Part shown: positions 1 through 6,440 of the stretch, piece after piece
Numbering within the stretch: the first letter of the stretch is position 1
How the letters are laid out: each line of letters starts with the position of its first letter
DNA from: JBEKLJ01 sp050010255
GTDB taxonomy: Bacteria > Acidobacteriota > Terriglobia > Bryobacterales > Bryobacteraceae
Direction: 5' to 3'
Length of the DNA stretch: 12,153 nt
Assembly: GCA_050010255.1 (NCBI GenBank)
Contig: JBEKLJ010000103.1
Location: 1-12,153, forward strand
Notes under the pieces: model-generated
Seen by the model: only the letters and a program-made list of their open reading frames with translations
The model's database searches: none
Told to the model about the DNA's origin: nothing
Position numbers and translations under genes: made by a program

Positions 1-1
1 G

Positions 2-2197
2 CTCCGCATGAAGGCCAACTATCTTTGGCCGGCGATGTGGAACAACGCTTTCAACGAGGACGATCCGCTGAATCCCCGGCTCGCGGATGAGTACGGCATC
101 GTGATGGGAACTTCGCATCACGAGCCGATGCTGCGGGCGCAGCAGGAGTGGAAACGGCATGGCCAGGGTCCCTGGGACTATGCCAGGAATGCCGAGGTTC
201 TGCGGGCGTTTTGGGACGAGGGCCTCCGGCGCAACCGGGATTACGAGAGCATCATCACCATTGGCATGCGGGGAGACGGGGACCTGCCAATGTCCGAGGG
301 CGCCAACATCGCGTTGCTCGAAAGGATTGTGGCGGATCAGCGGCGCATCATCGCGGACCGGATCAACCCCGATTTGGCGGCCGTGCCTCAGGTCTGGGCG
401 CTCTACAAGGAGGTGCAGGAGTACTACGAGCGGGGAATGCGCGTCCCCGACGATGTGACGCTGCTGTGGTGCGACGACAACTGGGGCAACATCCGGCGGC
501 TTCCGACCGCGGAGGAACGTAAGCGCAAAGGAGGCGCCGGAATCTACTATCACTTCGACTACGTTGGCGGACCGCGCTCCTACAAGTGGCTCAATACCAT
601 CCCCATCACCAAGGTCTGGGAGCAGATGAACCTGGCCTATAACTACGGCGCCAACCGGATATGGATCGTGAACGTCGGTGACCTTAAACCGATGGAGTTT
701 CCCATAGAGTTCTTCCTGGCTCTGGCGTGGGATCCCGAGAGATGGCCGAAGGAGAAGATCGCCGAATTCACCAGACTGTGGGCTGCACGGGAATTCGGAC
801 CGCGCTACGCCGTGCAGATTGCGGACCTCATATCGAAGTACACCAAGTACAACGGCAGGCGCAAGCCGGAGCTTCTCGAGCCGGGCACGTTCAGCCTCGC
901 CGACTATCAGGAGGCGGACACCGTGCTGGCTGACTTCAGGGCCATCACGGCGCAGGCGGAGCAGATCCATCGCGAGCTGCCCGAGAATGCGCGAGACGCC
1001 TTCTTCGAGCTCGTTCTACACCCCGTTAAGGCCTCCGCGCTGGTTACCGAGCTTTACGTCACCGTGGCAAGGAACCGACTCTACGCCAGCCAGGGCCGCG
1101 CCAGCGCAAACGAGCTTGCGGGACAGGCCCGTGCGCTGTTTCAGGCGGATGCGAGCTTGTCAGATTACTACAACCACACGCTGGCCCATGGCAAGTGGAA
1201 CCACATGATGGATCAGACCCACATTGGATACACCTACTGGAACCAGCCACCGTCGAATGCGATGCCCGAGGTCGCGGAGATCCAGATTCCCGCGGCGGCG
1301 GCAATGGGCATCGCCATCGATGGTTCCGCATCGGCATGGCCCGGCGCCCCGGGTGAGCCGGCTCTTCCGGAGTTCGACGCATTCAATCGACAGCGCCGGT
1401 TCATCGACGTGTTCAATCGAGGGCAGGCTCCGTTTGAGTTTTCAGTAACGACGAGTGCTCCTTGGCTCGTGGTAAGCGCGGCACAGGGCAGGATTGAGAA
1501 GGAGCAGCGCATCTGGGTCAGTATTGACTGGCGCAAGGCGCCCTCGGGATCATCGGCCGGCACTGTCAAGATTGCCCGATCCGGCGGAAATGCGGTAACG
1601 GTCAAAGTCAAGGCGTTCAACCCGCGGAGACCCACGAGAGCTTCGTTAAAAGGGTTTGTCGAGGCGGATGGGTACGTGTCCATCGAAGCGGCGCATTACA
1701 CCAATAAGATCGGTGCGGGCGGGGCCCGATGGGAGCAGATTGACGACTACGGCCGGACCCTCTCATCCATGACGGTGTTTCCCGTCACCGCGAACAGCGT
1801 GACGCCTCCGCAGAATTCACCGCGCCTGGAATATCAAATGTGCTTGTTCCATTCGGGAAAGGTTGAGGTAGAGGCGATCATCGCGCCGACGCTGAACTTC
1901 GTCCCCGGCCGCGGCCTGCGATTCGCCGTCTCCTTCGACGACCAGCCGCCCCAGATCGTGGACGCGCTCGCGCGGAACTCGCTAAGGGACTGGGAGATAT
2001 CCGTGGAAGACAGCGTCCGCAAGATCAAGTCCACGCACACGCTGGCGACGGCGGGCTATCACACGCTGAAGTTCTGGATGGTCGATCCGGGCGTGGTGTT
2101 GCAGAAGCTCGTCGTCGACCTGGGCGGCGTGAGACCAAGCTATCTCGGCCCACCCGAAAGCTATCGCGGCGGCAGCTCCGCGTCTGCCCGAAGGTGA
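2..2197 (+). CDS. GH115 family glycosyl hydrolase (xylan alpha-1,2-glucuronidase-like), 5' end cut off
   Basis: The frame is open to the left edge and the first ATG (position 8) lies inside a conserved block (KANYLWPAMWN), so the true start is upstream; perhaps the first quarter is missing. The visible 731 residues carry GH115 landmarks: KANYLWPAMW, the GTSHHEPM block, a TIGMRGDGD stretch near residue 85, and LLWCDDNWGN near 152. They continue through the helical middle region to the family's C-terminal beta-sandwich (about residues 550-715, with YVSIEAAHYT). A beta-rich linker at about 470-540 contains APWLVVS. Family members remove (4-O-methyl)glucuronic acid side chains from glucuronoxylan and are usually exported or periplasmic; any signal peptide here is outside the window. 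A hairpin 40 bp after the stop could end transcription. Family assignment is firm; exact substrate is inferred. Confidence 0.93.
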   Translation, partial: LRMKANYLWPAMWNNAFNEDDPLNPRLADEYGIVMGTSHHEPMLRAQQEWKRHGQGPWDYARNAEVLRAFWDEGLRRNRDYESIITIGMRGDGDLPMSEGANIALLERIVADQRRIIADRINPDLAAVPQVWALYKEVQEYYERGMRVPDDVTLLWCDDNWGNIRRLPTAEERKRKGGAGIYYHFDYVGGPRSYKWLNTIPITKVWEQMNLAYNYGANRIWIVNVGDLKPMEFPIEFFLALAWDPERWPKEKIAEFTRLWAAREFGPRYAVQIADLISKYTKYNGRRKPELLEPGTFSLADYQEADTVLADFRAITAQAEQIHRELPENARDAFFELVLHPVKASALVTELYVTVARNRLYASQGRASANELAGQARALFQADASLSDYYNHTLAHGKWNHMMDQTHIGYTYWNQPPSNAMPEVAEIQIPAAAAMGIAIDGSASAWPGAPGEPALPEFDAFNRQRRFIDVFNRGQAPFEFSVTTSAPWLVVSAAQGRIEKEQRIWVSIDWRKAPSGSSAGTVKIARSGGNAVTVKVKAFNPRRPTRASLKGFVEADGYVSIEAAHYTNKIGAGGARWEQIDDYGRTLSSMTVFPVTANSVTPPQNSPRLEYQMCLFHSGKVEVEAIIAPTLNFVPGRGLRFAVSFDDQPPQIVDALARNSLRDWEISVEDSVRKIKSTHTLATAGYHTLKFWMVDPGVVLQKLVVDLGGVRPSYLGPPESYRGGSSASARR

Positions 2198-2236
2198 GTG
2201 CTTAGCCCGCGACTCTGTTATGGCCGCAGCTCGATT

Positions 2237-2263
2237 GGGCGGCTCCGAAGGCCGGAACCGCCC
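2237..2263 (+). terminator. Possible terminator hairpin after the GH115 gene
   Basis: GGGCGG pairs with CCGCCC (6 bp). After a one-base mismatch, TCCG pairs with CGGA around an AAGGC loop. It begins 40 bp after the GH115 stop codon. No T-run follows, so it would be an atypical or factor-assisted terminator, or only an RNA 3' end structure. Confidence 0.4.
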
Positions 2264-2346
2264 GATATTCCCGGCCCGGATCGGCTTCCACTTCCAGGCC
2301 GGACTTCTCACCGACAGCCTGCCGCGGCCCGCTCAATGAAGAATTC

Positions 2347-2372
2347 CCCAGAAGGCTCTCACGCCTTCCGGG
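2347..2372 (-). terminator. Possible terminator hairpin after the small exported protein gene
   Basis: GAAGGC and GCCTTC form a 6-bp stem with a 6-nt loop, extended by CCC/GGG after one mismatch. It lies about 85 bp beyond the stop of the minus-strand gene ending at 2458. On the minus strand it is followed by the moderately T-rich GAATTCTTCATT. The rest of 2198-2457 shows no convincing gene. Confidence 0.35.
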
Positions 2373-2457
2373 ATGAGAGTCGCTGCTTCCTACGCTCTAC
2401 CGGACATTCTCCATCCGAACCTCGTCCTCGCGGACCCGCCGCGCGCTGCGGGGCGGC

Positions 2458-2952
2458 CTACTTGGGGAGCTGATACTCGCCCTGAACCTCGATGGTAAAG
2501 GTTCCGTCCGGGGCGGCTTTGCCTTTGTAGGTCCCCTTTCCCGTGAGGCCCTTTAGCTTTCCGGTGCCCCCGGTGTAGCTCCAGGTGCCTTCCGCGGCCT
2601 GGCTGACCCCCTCCTTCAGGATCAACGTGCCCTGAGTGCTGGTGAAGTACCTGTCCCCGTTGGCCATGGTCCCCACCGCCGCGGATCGGTTCCACCCTCG
2701 GCTGCCGCTGACGTTCGCAAATGCCGTGTACTCGTGCTCCTTGGCCTGTACCCCCGCCATTTCCGGCGCCTGGGTCCAGGTGCACTTGACTTTGCTGATC
2801 GCGAAGGCATGGCCGGGACGGTCCCCGACCGGGATCATGTATGATGGATCGGCCTTGCCGCACTGCAACACGCCGGAGATTTTGGTCTGCGCCGAGACCG
2901 CGATTGCCAGCGTCAGTACCAGCAGGACCACCACAATCATTCTGAGATGCAT
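2458..2952 (-). CDS. Small exported protein of unknown function (164 aa)
   Basis: The start at 2952 is supported by a strong ribosome binding site (GGAGGG, 5 nt before the ATG). Residues 1-21 form a signal peptide: basic MHLRM, then a hydrophobic run, with likely cleavage after AVSA. The mature part is short, glycine- and threonine-rich and probably all beta. It contains GGTGKLKGLTGKGTY near residue 128, which resembles the GGTGxF motif of allene-oxide-cyclase-barrel/dirigent-like proteins. This is a motif resemblance only, so no enzyme function is assigned. The gene stands alone between the GH115 gene and the DHH gene, with its own promoter. That promoter region resembles the one upstream of the other small exported protein in this window (start at 10563). 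Base composition is slightly less GC-rich than in the DHH and alaS genes. Confidence 0.85.
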   Translation of the reverse strand: MHLRMIVVVLLVLTLAIAVSAQTKISGVLQCGKADPSYMIPVGDRPGHAFAISKVKCTWTQAPEMAGVQAKEHEYTAFANVSGSRGWNRSAAVGTMANGDRYFTSTQGTLILKEGVSQAAEGTWSYTGGTGKLKGLTGKGTYKGKAAPDGTFTIEVQGEYQLPK

Positions 2953-3011
2953 AGATTCCCTCCGTCAGGAATTCGACCGGGATTTCCAGTTTGTCTTCCC
3001 GGCCACGGGAC

Positions 3012-3040
3012 AGTATACACCCAGTGGCCTCCGTTGGAGC
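3012..3040 (-). promoter_or_regulatory. Predicted promoter of the 2458-2952 gene
   Basis: On the minus strand GCTCCA (3040-3035) is followed by a 17-bp spacer and TATACT (3017-3012), a good -10 hexamer directly preceded by TG. The predicted transcript starts near 3005, giving a leader of about 50 nt. The same hexamer and spacing occur upstream of the gene starting at 10563, with 11 of 17 spacer bases identical, which supports the assignment more than the weak -35 alone would. Confidence 0.5.
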
Positions 3041-3110
3041 GTTTTGGGGGGTGTTCTTTGGGGTGTCTTGGGGTGTTTCCATCCCGAGCGACCCGGCGGC
3101 CCACCAAGGG
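3018..3110 (-). other. Upstream promoter module, copy A
   Basis: This intergenic stretch aligns with 10592-10680. Shared words, in order on the plus strand, are TTGGAGC, GTTT, ATCCCGARCGAC and CGGCGGCCC, followed in both by GC-rich inverted repeats. Each copy lies directly upstream of a minus-strand gene for a small exported protein. It may be a duplicated promoter or a dispersed intergenic repeat. From 3111 to 3233 I see only a TTCCGG-GTG-CCGGAA hairpin at 3126-3140, about 95 bp beyond the DHH gene stop. Confidence 0.5.
3042..3078 (+). repeat. G-rich imperfect tandem repeat in a promoter region
   Basis: Three imperfect 11-15 nt units of the form TTGGGG(GG)TGTY lie immediately upstream of the predicted -35 region of the 2458-2952 gene. 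The homologous promoter region at 10615-10633 is 21 bp shorter and lacks these G-runs, so the array looks like an expansion of about two units. Three runs of four or more G could allow unusual DNA structure. Confidence 0.6.
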
Positions 3111-3233
3111 GGCCAGTGCTGCCCCTTCCGGGTGCCGGAAAACCAGGAACTGCCTTTGTATAGCGGTCAAATCCCCTGGCTGAGCCGCGCGCGCAGGCAA
3201 GCGTAGCCGTTTCCCGGCCGCGTAACCCGCCCC

Positions 3234-4187
3234 TCAGCGGCTCAGCTCCTCGCAGATCTCCGCCGCCACCCTCCGCGCAGACTCCGCATCGCCCTTCTCG
3301 AAGCTGATCGCGCCCACGCGCGGGTGCCCGCCTCCTCCGTACCGCTCGCAGATCGAAGCCAGGTTGTGCCGCGGCGGCTCCAGCGCCCAGGGGTTCGAGC
3401 CCACCGACACCTTCGTCCGGAAGCTCGCCATGCTTACCGACACCGTGTAAGTGGAGTCCGGGAACAGGAGGTACGGAATGAACTTGTTGTAGCCTTCCAG
3501 GTCCTGGCCGATCAGGTCGAAGTAGACCACCCCGTTGTGGGAGGTGGCCTCCTGGCCGATGACGTCGATGGCCCGCAGGTGCCGCTCGTAGAGAGGCCCG
3601 TAAGCTGCCTGGACAGCCGGCTCGCTGTCGATCTCCGCCAGCTTCCGGTGCCGCATCCAGCGGATAATCCGCTCGACCATCTGGTGGCTTTTCGCGCCCT
3701 CGATCACCAGCGTCAGCCTCATGGCCGGGGCGCCCAGCTCGACCGCCGCCTTGGCGTTGGGGTACTGCGCGCCGTCGATGACCTCGGCCCACTCCACCAG
3801 CTCGTCCAGATCCGGCGCCGTGAATCCCCATTTCTCCCGCGCCATGGTGGCGATGTAGTTCGTGCACGAGCGGAAATGCGGGTCGTACATCTTCTTGTCG
3901 CTACGCTCGCGCTGGAAGTGCTCGGCGTCCTCGAGGGAAAGGAACGCGCTCTGGTGGTGGTCGAACCACCAGGTCAGCCGCGGGTCGGGGGAGTACTTGA
4001 AATCCACGATGGCGTTCTCGTCGCCGTCGAACATGGAGTCGTCGAAGAGGTCCGACGCCTTGTGCGCCAGGCCGGTGAACATGAACTCCGCTTGGGGATG
4101 GAAGCGTCCTTCGAGGAAGCGGCTGAAATAGGCTGCCGCCGCCGCGCCGTCGAAGCAGTGGTCGTGGTGTAGGATTCGAACGCGCAT
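3234..4187 (-). CDS. DHH/DHHA1 family phosphoesterase (317 aa)
   Basis: The protein starts MRVRILHHDHCFDG, which is the first metal-binding motif of the DHH superfamily. DFKYSP near residue 60, WFDHHQS near 73 (the DHH signature) and EVIDGAQ near 135 follow as the further Asp/His metal ligands. Near the C-terminus GGGGHPRVGAISF is the glycine-rich DHHA1 substrate-binding motif. Relatives are Mn2+-dependent phosphodiesterases or phosphatases acting on short oligonucleotides, cyclic dinucleotides or polyphosphate; the substrate cannot be chosen from sequence alone. The start at 4187 is preferred: the frame is open 34 codons further up (to 4289), but that extension has no family-like sequence and precedes motif I, which normally sits at the N-terminus. 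The ribosome binding site is weak (AAGG). A cytoplasmic single gene, divergent from the VWA gene. Confidence 0.9.
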   Translation of the reverse strand: MRVRILHHDHCFDGAAAAAYFSRFLEGRFHPQAEFMFTGLAHKASDLFDDSMFDGDENAIVDFKYSPDPRLTWWFDHHQSAFLSLEDAEHFQRERSDKKMYDPHFRSCTNYIATMAREKWGFTAPDLDELVEWAEVIDGAQYPNAKAAVELGAPAMRLTLVIEGAKSHQMVERIIRWMRHRKLAEIDSEPAVQAAYGPLYERHLRAIDVIGQEATSHNGVVYFDLIGQDLEGYNKFIPYLLFPDSTYTVSVSMASFRTKVSVGSNPWALEPPRHNLASICERYGGGGHPRVGAISFEKGDAESARRVAAEICEELSR

Positions 4188-4507
4188 AAGGTAAAGCCTT
4201 ACAGCTTGCCTCAAGAGGCGTCCACAATGCAAGCGCGCCGTGTTTTCCGTGCCTTCCGCAATCCGTCCGCAAGCCGAATCGGAGTGCAACCAGGAGCCCG
4301 ATGAGATGGAGCGCGGGCCGCAAACACTCTTCTGCGGCGTCTACTCTCAGCTACCATACGGACCTGCGGGGCTGAGCCCGTCGCACGCCTTGAATCTGCG
4401 GGCCTCGCGCGGCGCCTAGCTTCGAACGGTGTGAGAGGATCGGGCTAGGCTCCCCGGCCTCACCTGCGGCACAATAGTCTGAGCGGGCGGTTGCTCCCGC
4501 GCTTGCT
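4188..4507. other. Divergent intergenic region between DHH and VWA genes
   Basis: These 320 bases separate two divergent genes and should hold both promoters. For the plus strand, GGCACAATAGT at 4468-4478 resembles the -10 regions of the next two genes and lies about 30 bp before the VWA start. A short inverted repeat (GCGGG/CCCGC, 4483-4500) would lie in that leader. No clear minus-strand promoter and no further gene was found. Confidence 0.45.
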
Positions 4508-5455
4508 ATGCCGGTGTCCCGCACTCTTCGCACCCTGACGGCACTGCCAGTCCTGGCCGCGCTGGTGGCGCCGCTCGCGGCGCAAGAGCAGACCGCCGTC
4601 TTCCGCTCCGACTCGCGGCTGGTCGTGCTCCACGCCACGGTCCTCGACCAGGACGGCCACCTAGTGACGGACCTGCCCCGGGCCGCCTTCCACGTTTACG
4701 AAAACGGCGTCGAGCAGGAGCTGAAGATCTTCCGCCGCGAGGACGCCCCGGTTTCCGTCGGCTTCGTCATCGACGACAGCGGCAGCATGATCGACAAGCG
4801 GCAGCGGGTGGCCGCCGCCGCGCTGGCGCTGGTCAACGCCTCGCACCCCGGCGACGAGGTCTTCGTCATTCACTTCAACGAGAAGACTTACCTCGACACC
4901 AGCTTCACGCGCGACCGCCAGCGCCTCGAGCAGGCACTGGCAGTTTTCGACTCGCGCGGCACCACCGCCATGCGCGACGCCATCCGGCTGGCCGTCGAGC
5001 ACCTGGAGCGCAGAGCCAGCGAGGACAAGAAGGTGCTCATCCTGGTCAGCGACGGAGAGGACAACACCAGCGTCATCAGCCGAGCGGACGTCATCCAGGC
5101 CGCACAGCAGAGCGGCGTGCTGATCTACGCCATCGGGATACTCCACCAGGTGCCTGGCCCAGAGACCGAGCGCGCCCGCCAGGAGCTCGATGCCCTGACC
5201 CAGGCCACCGGCGGCCAGGCCCTGTACCTCAACGACGTCTCCGAGGCCCCGCAAGCCGCGCAGGTGATCGCGCGCGACATACGGAACCAGTACACGCTGG
5301 CTTACACGCCCTTGCGCCCGGAACTCGACGGCACCTTCCGCAAGATCCAGGTGGTCGCCTCCGGACCGGCGCAGCTCAACGTGCGCACGCGTTCGGGCTA
5401 CTGGGCCAGCCGCACGCCCGCCCCGCGCGGCGACCTCCCGCTTTCGAGCCGCTAG
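4508..5455 (+). CDS. Exported VWA-domain protein, acidobacterial VWFA-related family
   Basis: Residues 1-25 form a signal peptide (basic start, hydrophobic LPVLAALVAPLAAQ, cleavage near AAQ/EQ). An N-terminal beta domain with the pattern HLVTDLPRAAFHVYENGVEQ is typical of the VWFA-related acidobacterial family (TIGR03436-like). The von Willebrand A domain spans about residues 84-270. Its metal-ion-dependent adhesion site is complete: DDSGS near 92, the threonine in GTTAMRD near 157 and the aspartate in VSDGED near 183. Such domains bind protein partners through a divalent cation outside the membrane; the partner is unknown. Residues 270-300 (IRNQYTLAYTP...TFRKIQV) are the usual family ending. 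No clear ribosome binding site precedes the ATG. The gene is monocistronic by layout. The family is strongly enriched in Acidobacteriota and is the best taxonomic marker here. Confidence 0.92.
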   Translation: MPVSRTLRTLTALPVLAALVAPLAAQEQTAVFRSDSRLVVLHATVLDQDGHLVTDLPRAAFHVYENGVEQELKIFRREDAPVSVGFVIDDSGSMIDKRQRVAAAALALVNASHPGDEVFVIHFNEKTYLDTSFTRDRQRLEQALAVFDSRGTTAMRDAIRLAVEHLERRASEDKKVLILVSDGEDNTSVISRADVIQAAQQSGVLIYAIGILHQVPGPETERARQELDALTQATGGQALYLNDVSEAPQAAQVIARDIRNQYTLAYTPLRPELDGTFRKIQVVASGPAQLNVRTRSGYWASRTPAPRGDLPLSSR

Positions 5456-5499
5456 TCACCAGCAGCTTGCTGCGGCGCGCGAGAGGGGTGCGCGCGGTG

Positions 5500-5513
5500 C
5501 TCCGCCAACGGAG
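5500..5513 (+). terminator. Weak hairpin downstream of the VWA gene
   Basis: CTCCG pairs with CGGAG around a CCAA loop, 45 bp beyond the VWA stop. It is short and lacks a T-run. It is the only compact hairpin between the VWA gene and the next promoter besides a GCGCGC repeat at 5475-5495. Confidence 0.2.
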
Positions 5514-5595
5514 TATCCCCCGCGCAGATCCGCGACCGGCAGGGGAGGCGGCAGGCCGCTCGCCCGGGCCGGCTCTTGTCTTCCGCGTCAGAAAC

Positions 5596-5604
5596 TGGCA
5601 CAGT
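5596..5604 (+). promoter_or_regulatory. Predicted extended -10 promoter of the mini membrane protein
   Basis: TG-G-CACAGT fits an extended -10 element, inside the string GAAACTGGCACAGT. The same GAAACTGnnACAGT string precedes the next gene (5845-5858). No good -35 is visible. The predicted leader is about 27 nt. Confidence 0.45.
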
Positions 5605-5637
5605 AGAATCGCTGGCAGCGGAGAGGGGAGAAACGCA

Positions 5638-5823
5638 ATGCTGATCCTGGCGCTTATCTGCGTGATCCTGGCCGTGGTGGTCTTGCGGGTCCGGCGGCCC
5701 GCCGAGGCGCCCAACAGCAGCCGCCTCTACCGCATCGACAGCCGCGTCGTCGCCTCGGTGCTCGTGGTCTTGGCCATCACCTTCATCGTCCTGGCTTACA
5801 CCAGCGGGAAACCGCTGTTCTGA
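5638..5823 (+). CDS. Mini membrane protein with two transmembrane helices (61 aa)
   Basis: The ATG at 5638 is preceded by a purine-rich ribosome binding site (GGGGAG about 7 nt upstream) and by a promoter-like element. Residues 1-17 (MLILALICVILAVVVL) and about 40-57 (VLVVLAITFIVLAYTS) are hydrophobic enough to be membrane helices. They are joined by a charged loop with RVRRPAEAP and YRIDSR. The frame is open further up to 5467, but that extension is arginine-rich, has no ribosome binding site and overlaps the promoter, so it is rejected. I do not recognise a family. The next gene (phasin-like) starts 59 bp downstream from its own promoter. Confidence 0.72.
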   Translation: MLILALICVILAVVVLRVRRPAEAPNSSRLYRIDSRVVASVLVVLAITFIVLAYTSGKPLF

Positions 5824-5849
5824 GGGCCGGCGCCGCCGACCGCCGAAAC

Positions 5850-5858
5850 TGATACAGT
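5850..5858 (+). promoter_or_regulatory. Predicted extended -10 promoter of the phasin-like gene
   Basis: TG-A-TACAGT matches an extended -10 element inside GAAACTGATACAGT, 27 bp after the stop of the previous gene. The predicted start near 5865 leaves about 18 nt of leader containing the GGAGG ribosome binding site. So this gene is probably transcribed on its own as well as by read-through. Confidence 0.5.
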
Positions 5859-5882
5859 GTAGGGCAAGCCTGGAGGCAAACC

Positions 5883-6332
5883 ATGGCAACCACACCCAGC
5901 GAAGAACCCAGCCAGCCCAAGCCGCAGCCGGGCCCGGCTGAAGAACGCCCCACCGTCCTGCATGACCTCTGGCTGGCCAGTCTCGGGGTGGCCGCTGTGA
6001 CCGCCGAGCAGGCCGGACGCTTGCTCGGCACGCTCGTCCGCAAAGGGCGCGAGGTCGAGCCTCGCATGGCCGAGCACGGCCGCCATGCCGCCAACGACGC
6101 CCGCAAGCTGGTGGCCGACATGGCGGCGGAGCTGCAGGACCTCCGCGAGAAAATCGGCCGCGCAGCCGCGTCGGCCGAGGCGGCGATCGATGAGAAGATC
6201 TCCGCTCGCGTGCGCCAGATGGGCCTTACGCGACGGCAGGAAATCGAGCAGCTCAAAGCCAAGATCGAAGAGCTCACCGCCCGCATGGAAGAGCTTTCCA
6301 AGAAGTCCGGCCAGCCGCCCAAGCCCGAGTAG
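5883..6332 (+). CDS. Phasin-like polyhydroxyalkanoate granule-associated protein (149 aa)
   Basis: GGAGG at 5872-5876, 6 nt before the ATG, fixes the start. After a proline-rich tail (residues 1-24) comes LHDLWLASLGVAAVTAEQAG with LLGTLVRKGREVE (about 26-60), which matches the amphipathic core of PhaI/PhaF-type phasins (an LWLAxLG segment followed by a heptad-rich helix). Residues 60-120 are alanine- and charge-rich helix. The C-terminus (EIEQLKAKIEELTARMEELSK) is a coiled coil suited to oligomerisation. Phasins coat intracellular polyester granules. No PHA synthase gene is in the window, so a general scaffold or envelope role cannot be excluded. The end faces alaS convergently. Confidence 0.72.
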   Translation: MATTPSEEPSQPKPQPGPAEERPTVLHDLWLASLGVAAVTAEQAGRLLGTLVRKGREVEPRMAEHGRHAANDARKLVADMAAELQDLREKIGRAAASAEAAIDEKISARVRQMGLTRRQEIEQLKAKIEELTARMEELSKKSGQPPKPE

Positions 6333-6389
6333 GCCCGGCGGCCCCCGCGTACTGCTCGGTCAACGACGTCCGGCTTCTGGCTGAGGCGA

Positions 6390-6431
6390 GGCCGTCAGCT
6401 ATCAGCTCTCGGCGGTCGGCCATCGGCCGTC
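6390..6431 (+). repeat. Six in-phase degenerate heptamers beside the alaS stop
   Basis: The units are GGCCGTC, AGCTATC, AGCTCTC, GGCGGTC, GGCCATC and GGCCGTC, all fitting RGCNNTC. The array sits between the convergent ends of the phasin-like gene and alaS, stopping 9 bp before the alaS stop codon, so it is in the alaS 3' untranslated region. CGGCC-ATC-GGCCG (6417-6429) could form a small hairpin. The remaining bases of 6333-6440 show nothing else. Confidence 0.65.
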
Positions 6432-6440
6432 AGCGACTCC

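Noticed and set aside
2198..2473. A 91-codon plus-strand frame after the GH115 gene
   Set aside because: It begins directly at the GH115 stop, covers two hairpins, has no ribosome binding site and no protein-like composition.
3324..4172. A 282-codon plus-strand frame
   Set aside because: It is antisense to the DHH phosphoesterase, whose motifs are all in the minus-strand frame.
4188..4289. N-terminal extension of the DHH protein by 34 codons
   Set aside because: DHH motif I normally sits at the extreme N-terminus, and the extension lacks family-like sequence.
5467..5637. Longer version of the mini membrane protein
   Set aside because: The added part is arginine/proline-rich and covers the promoter; the ATG at 5638 has the ribosome binding site.
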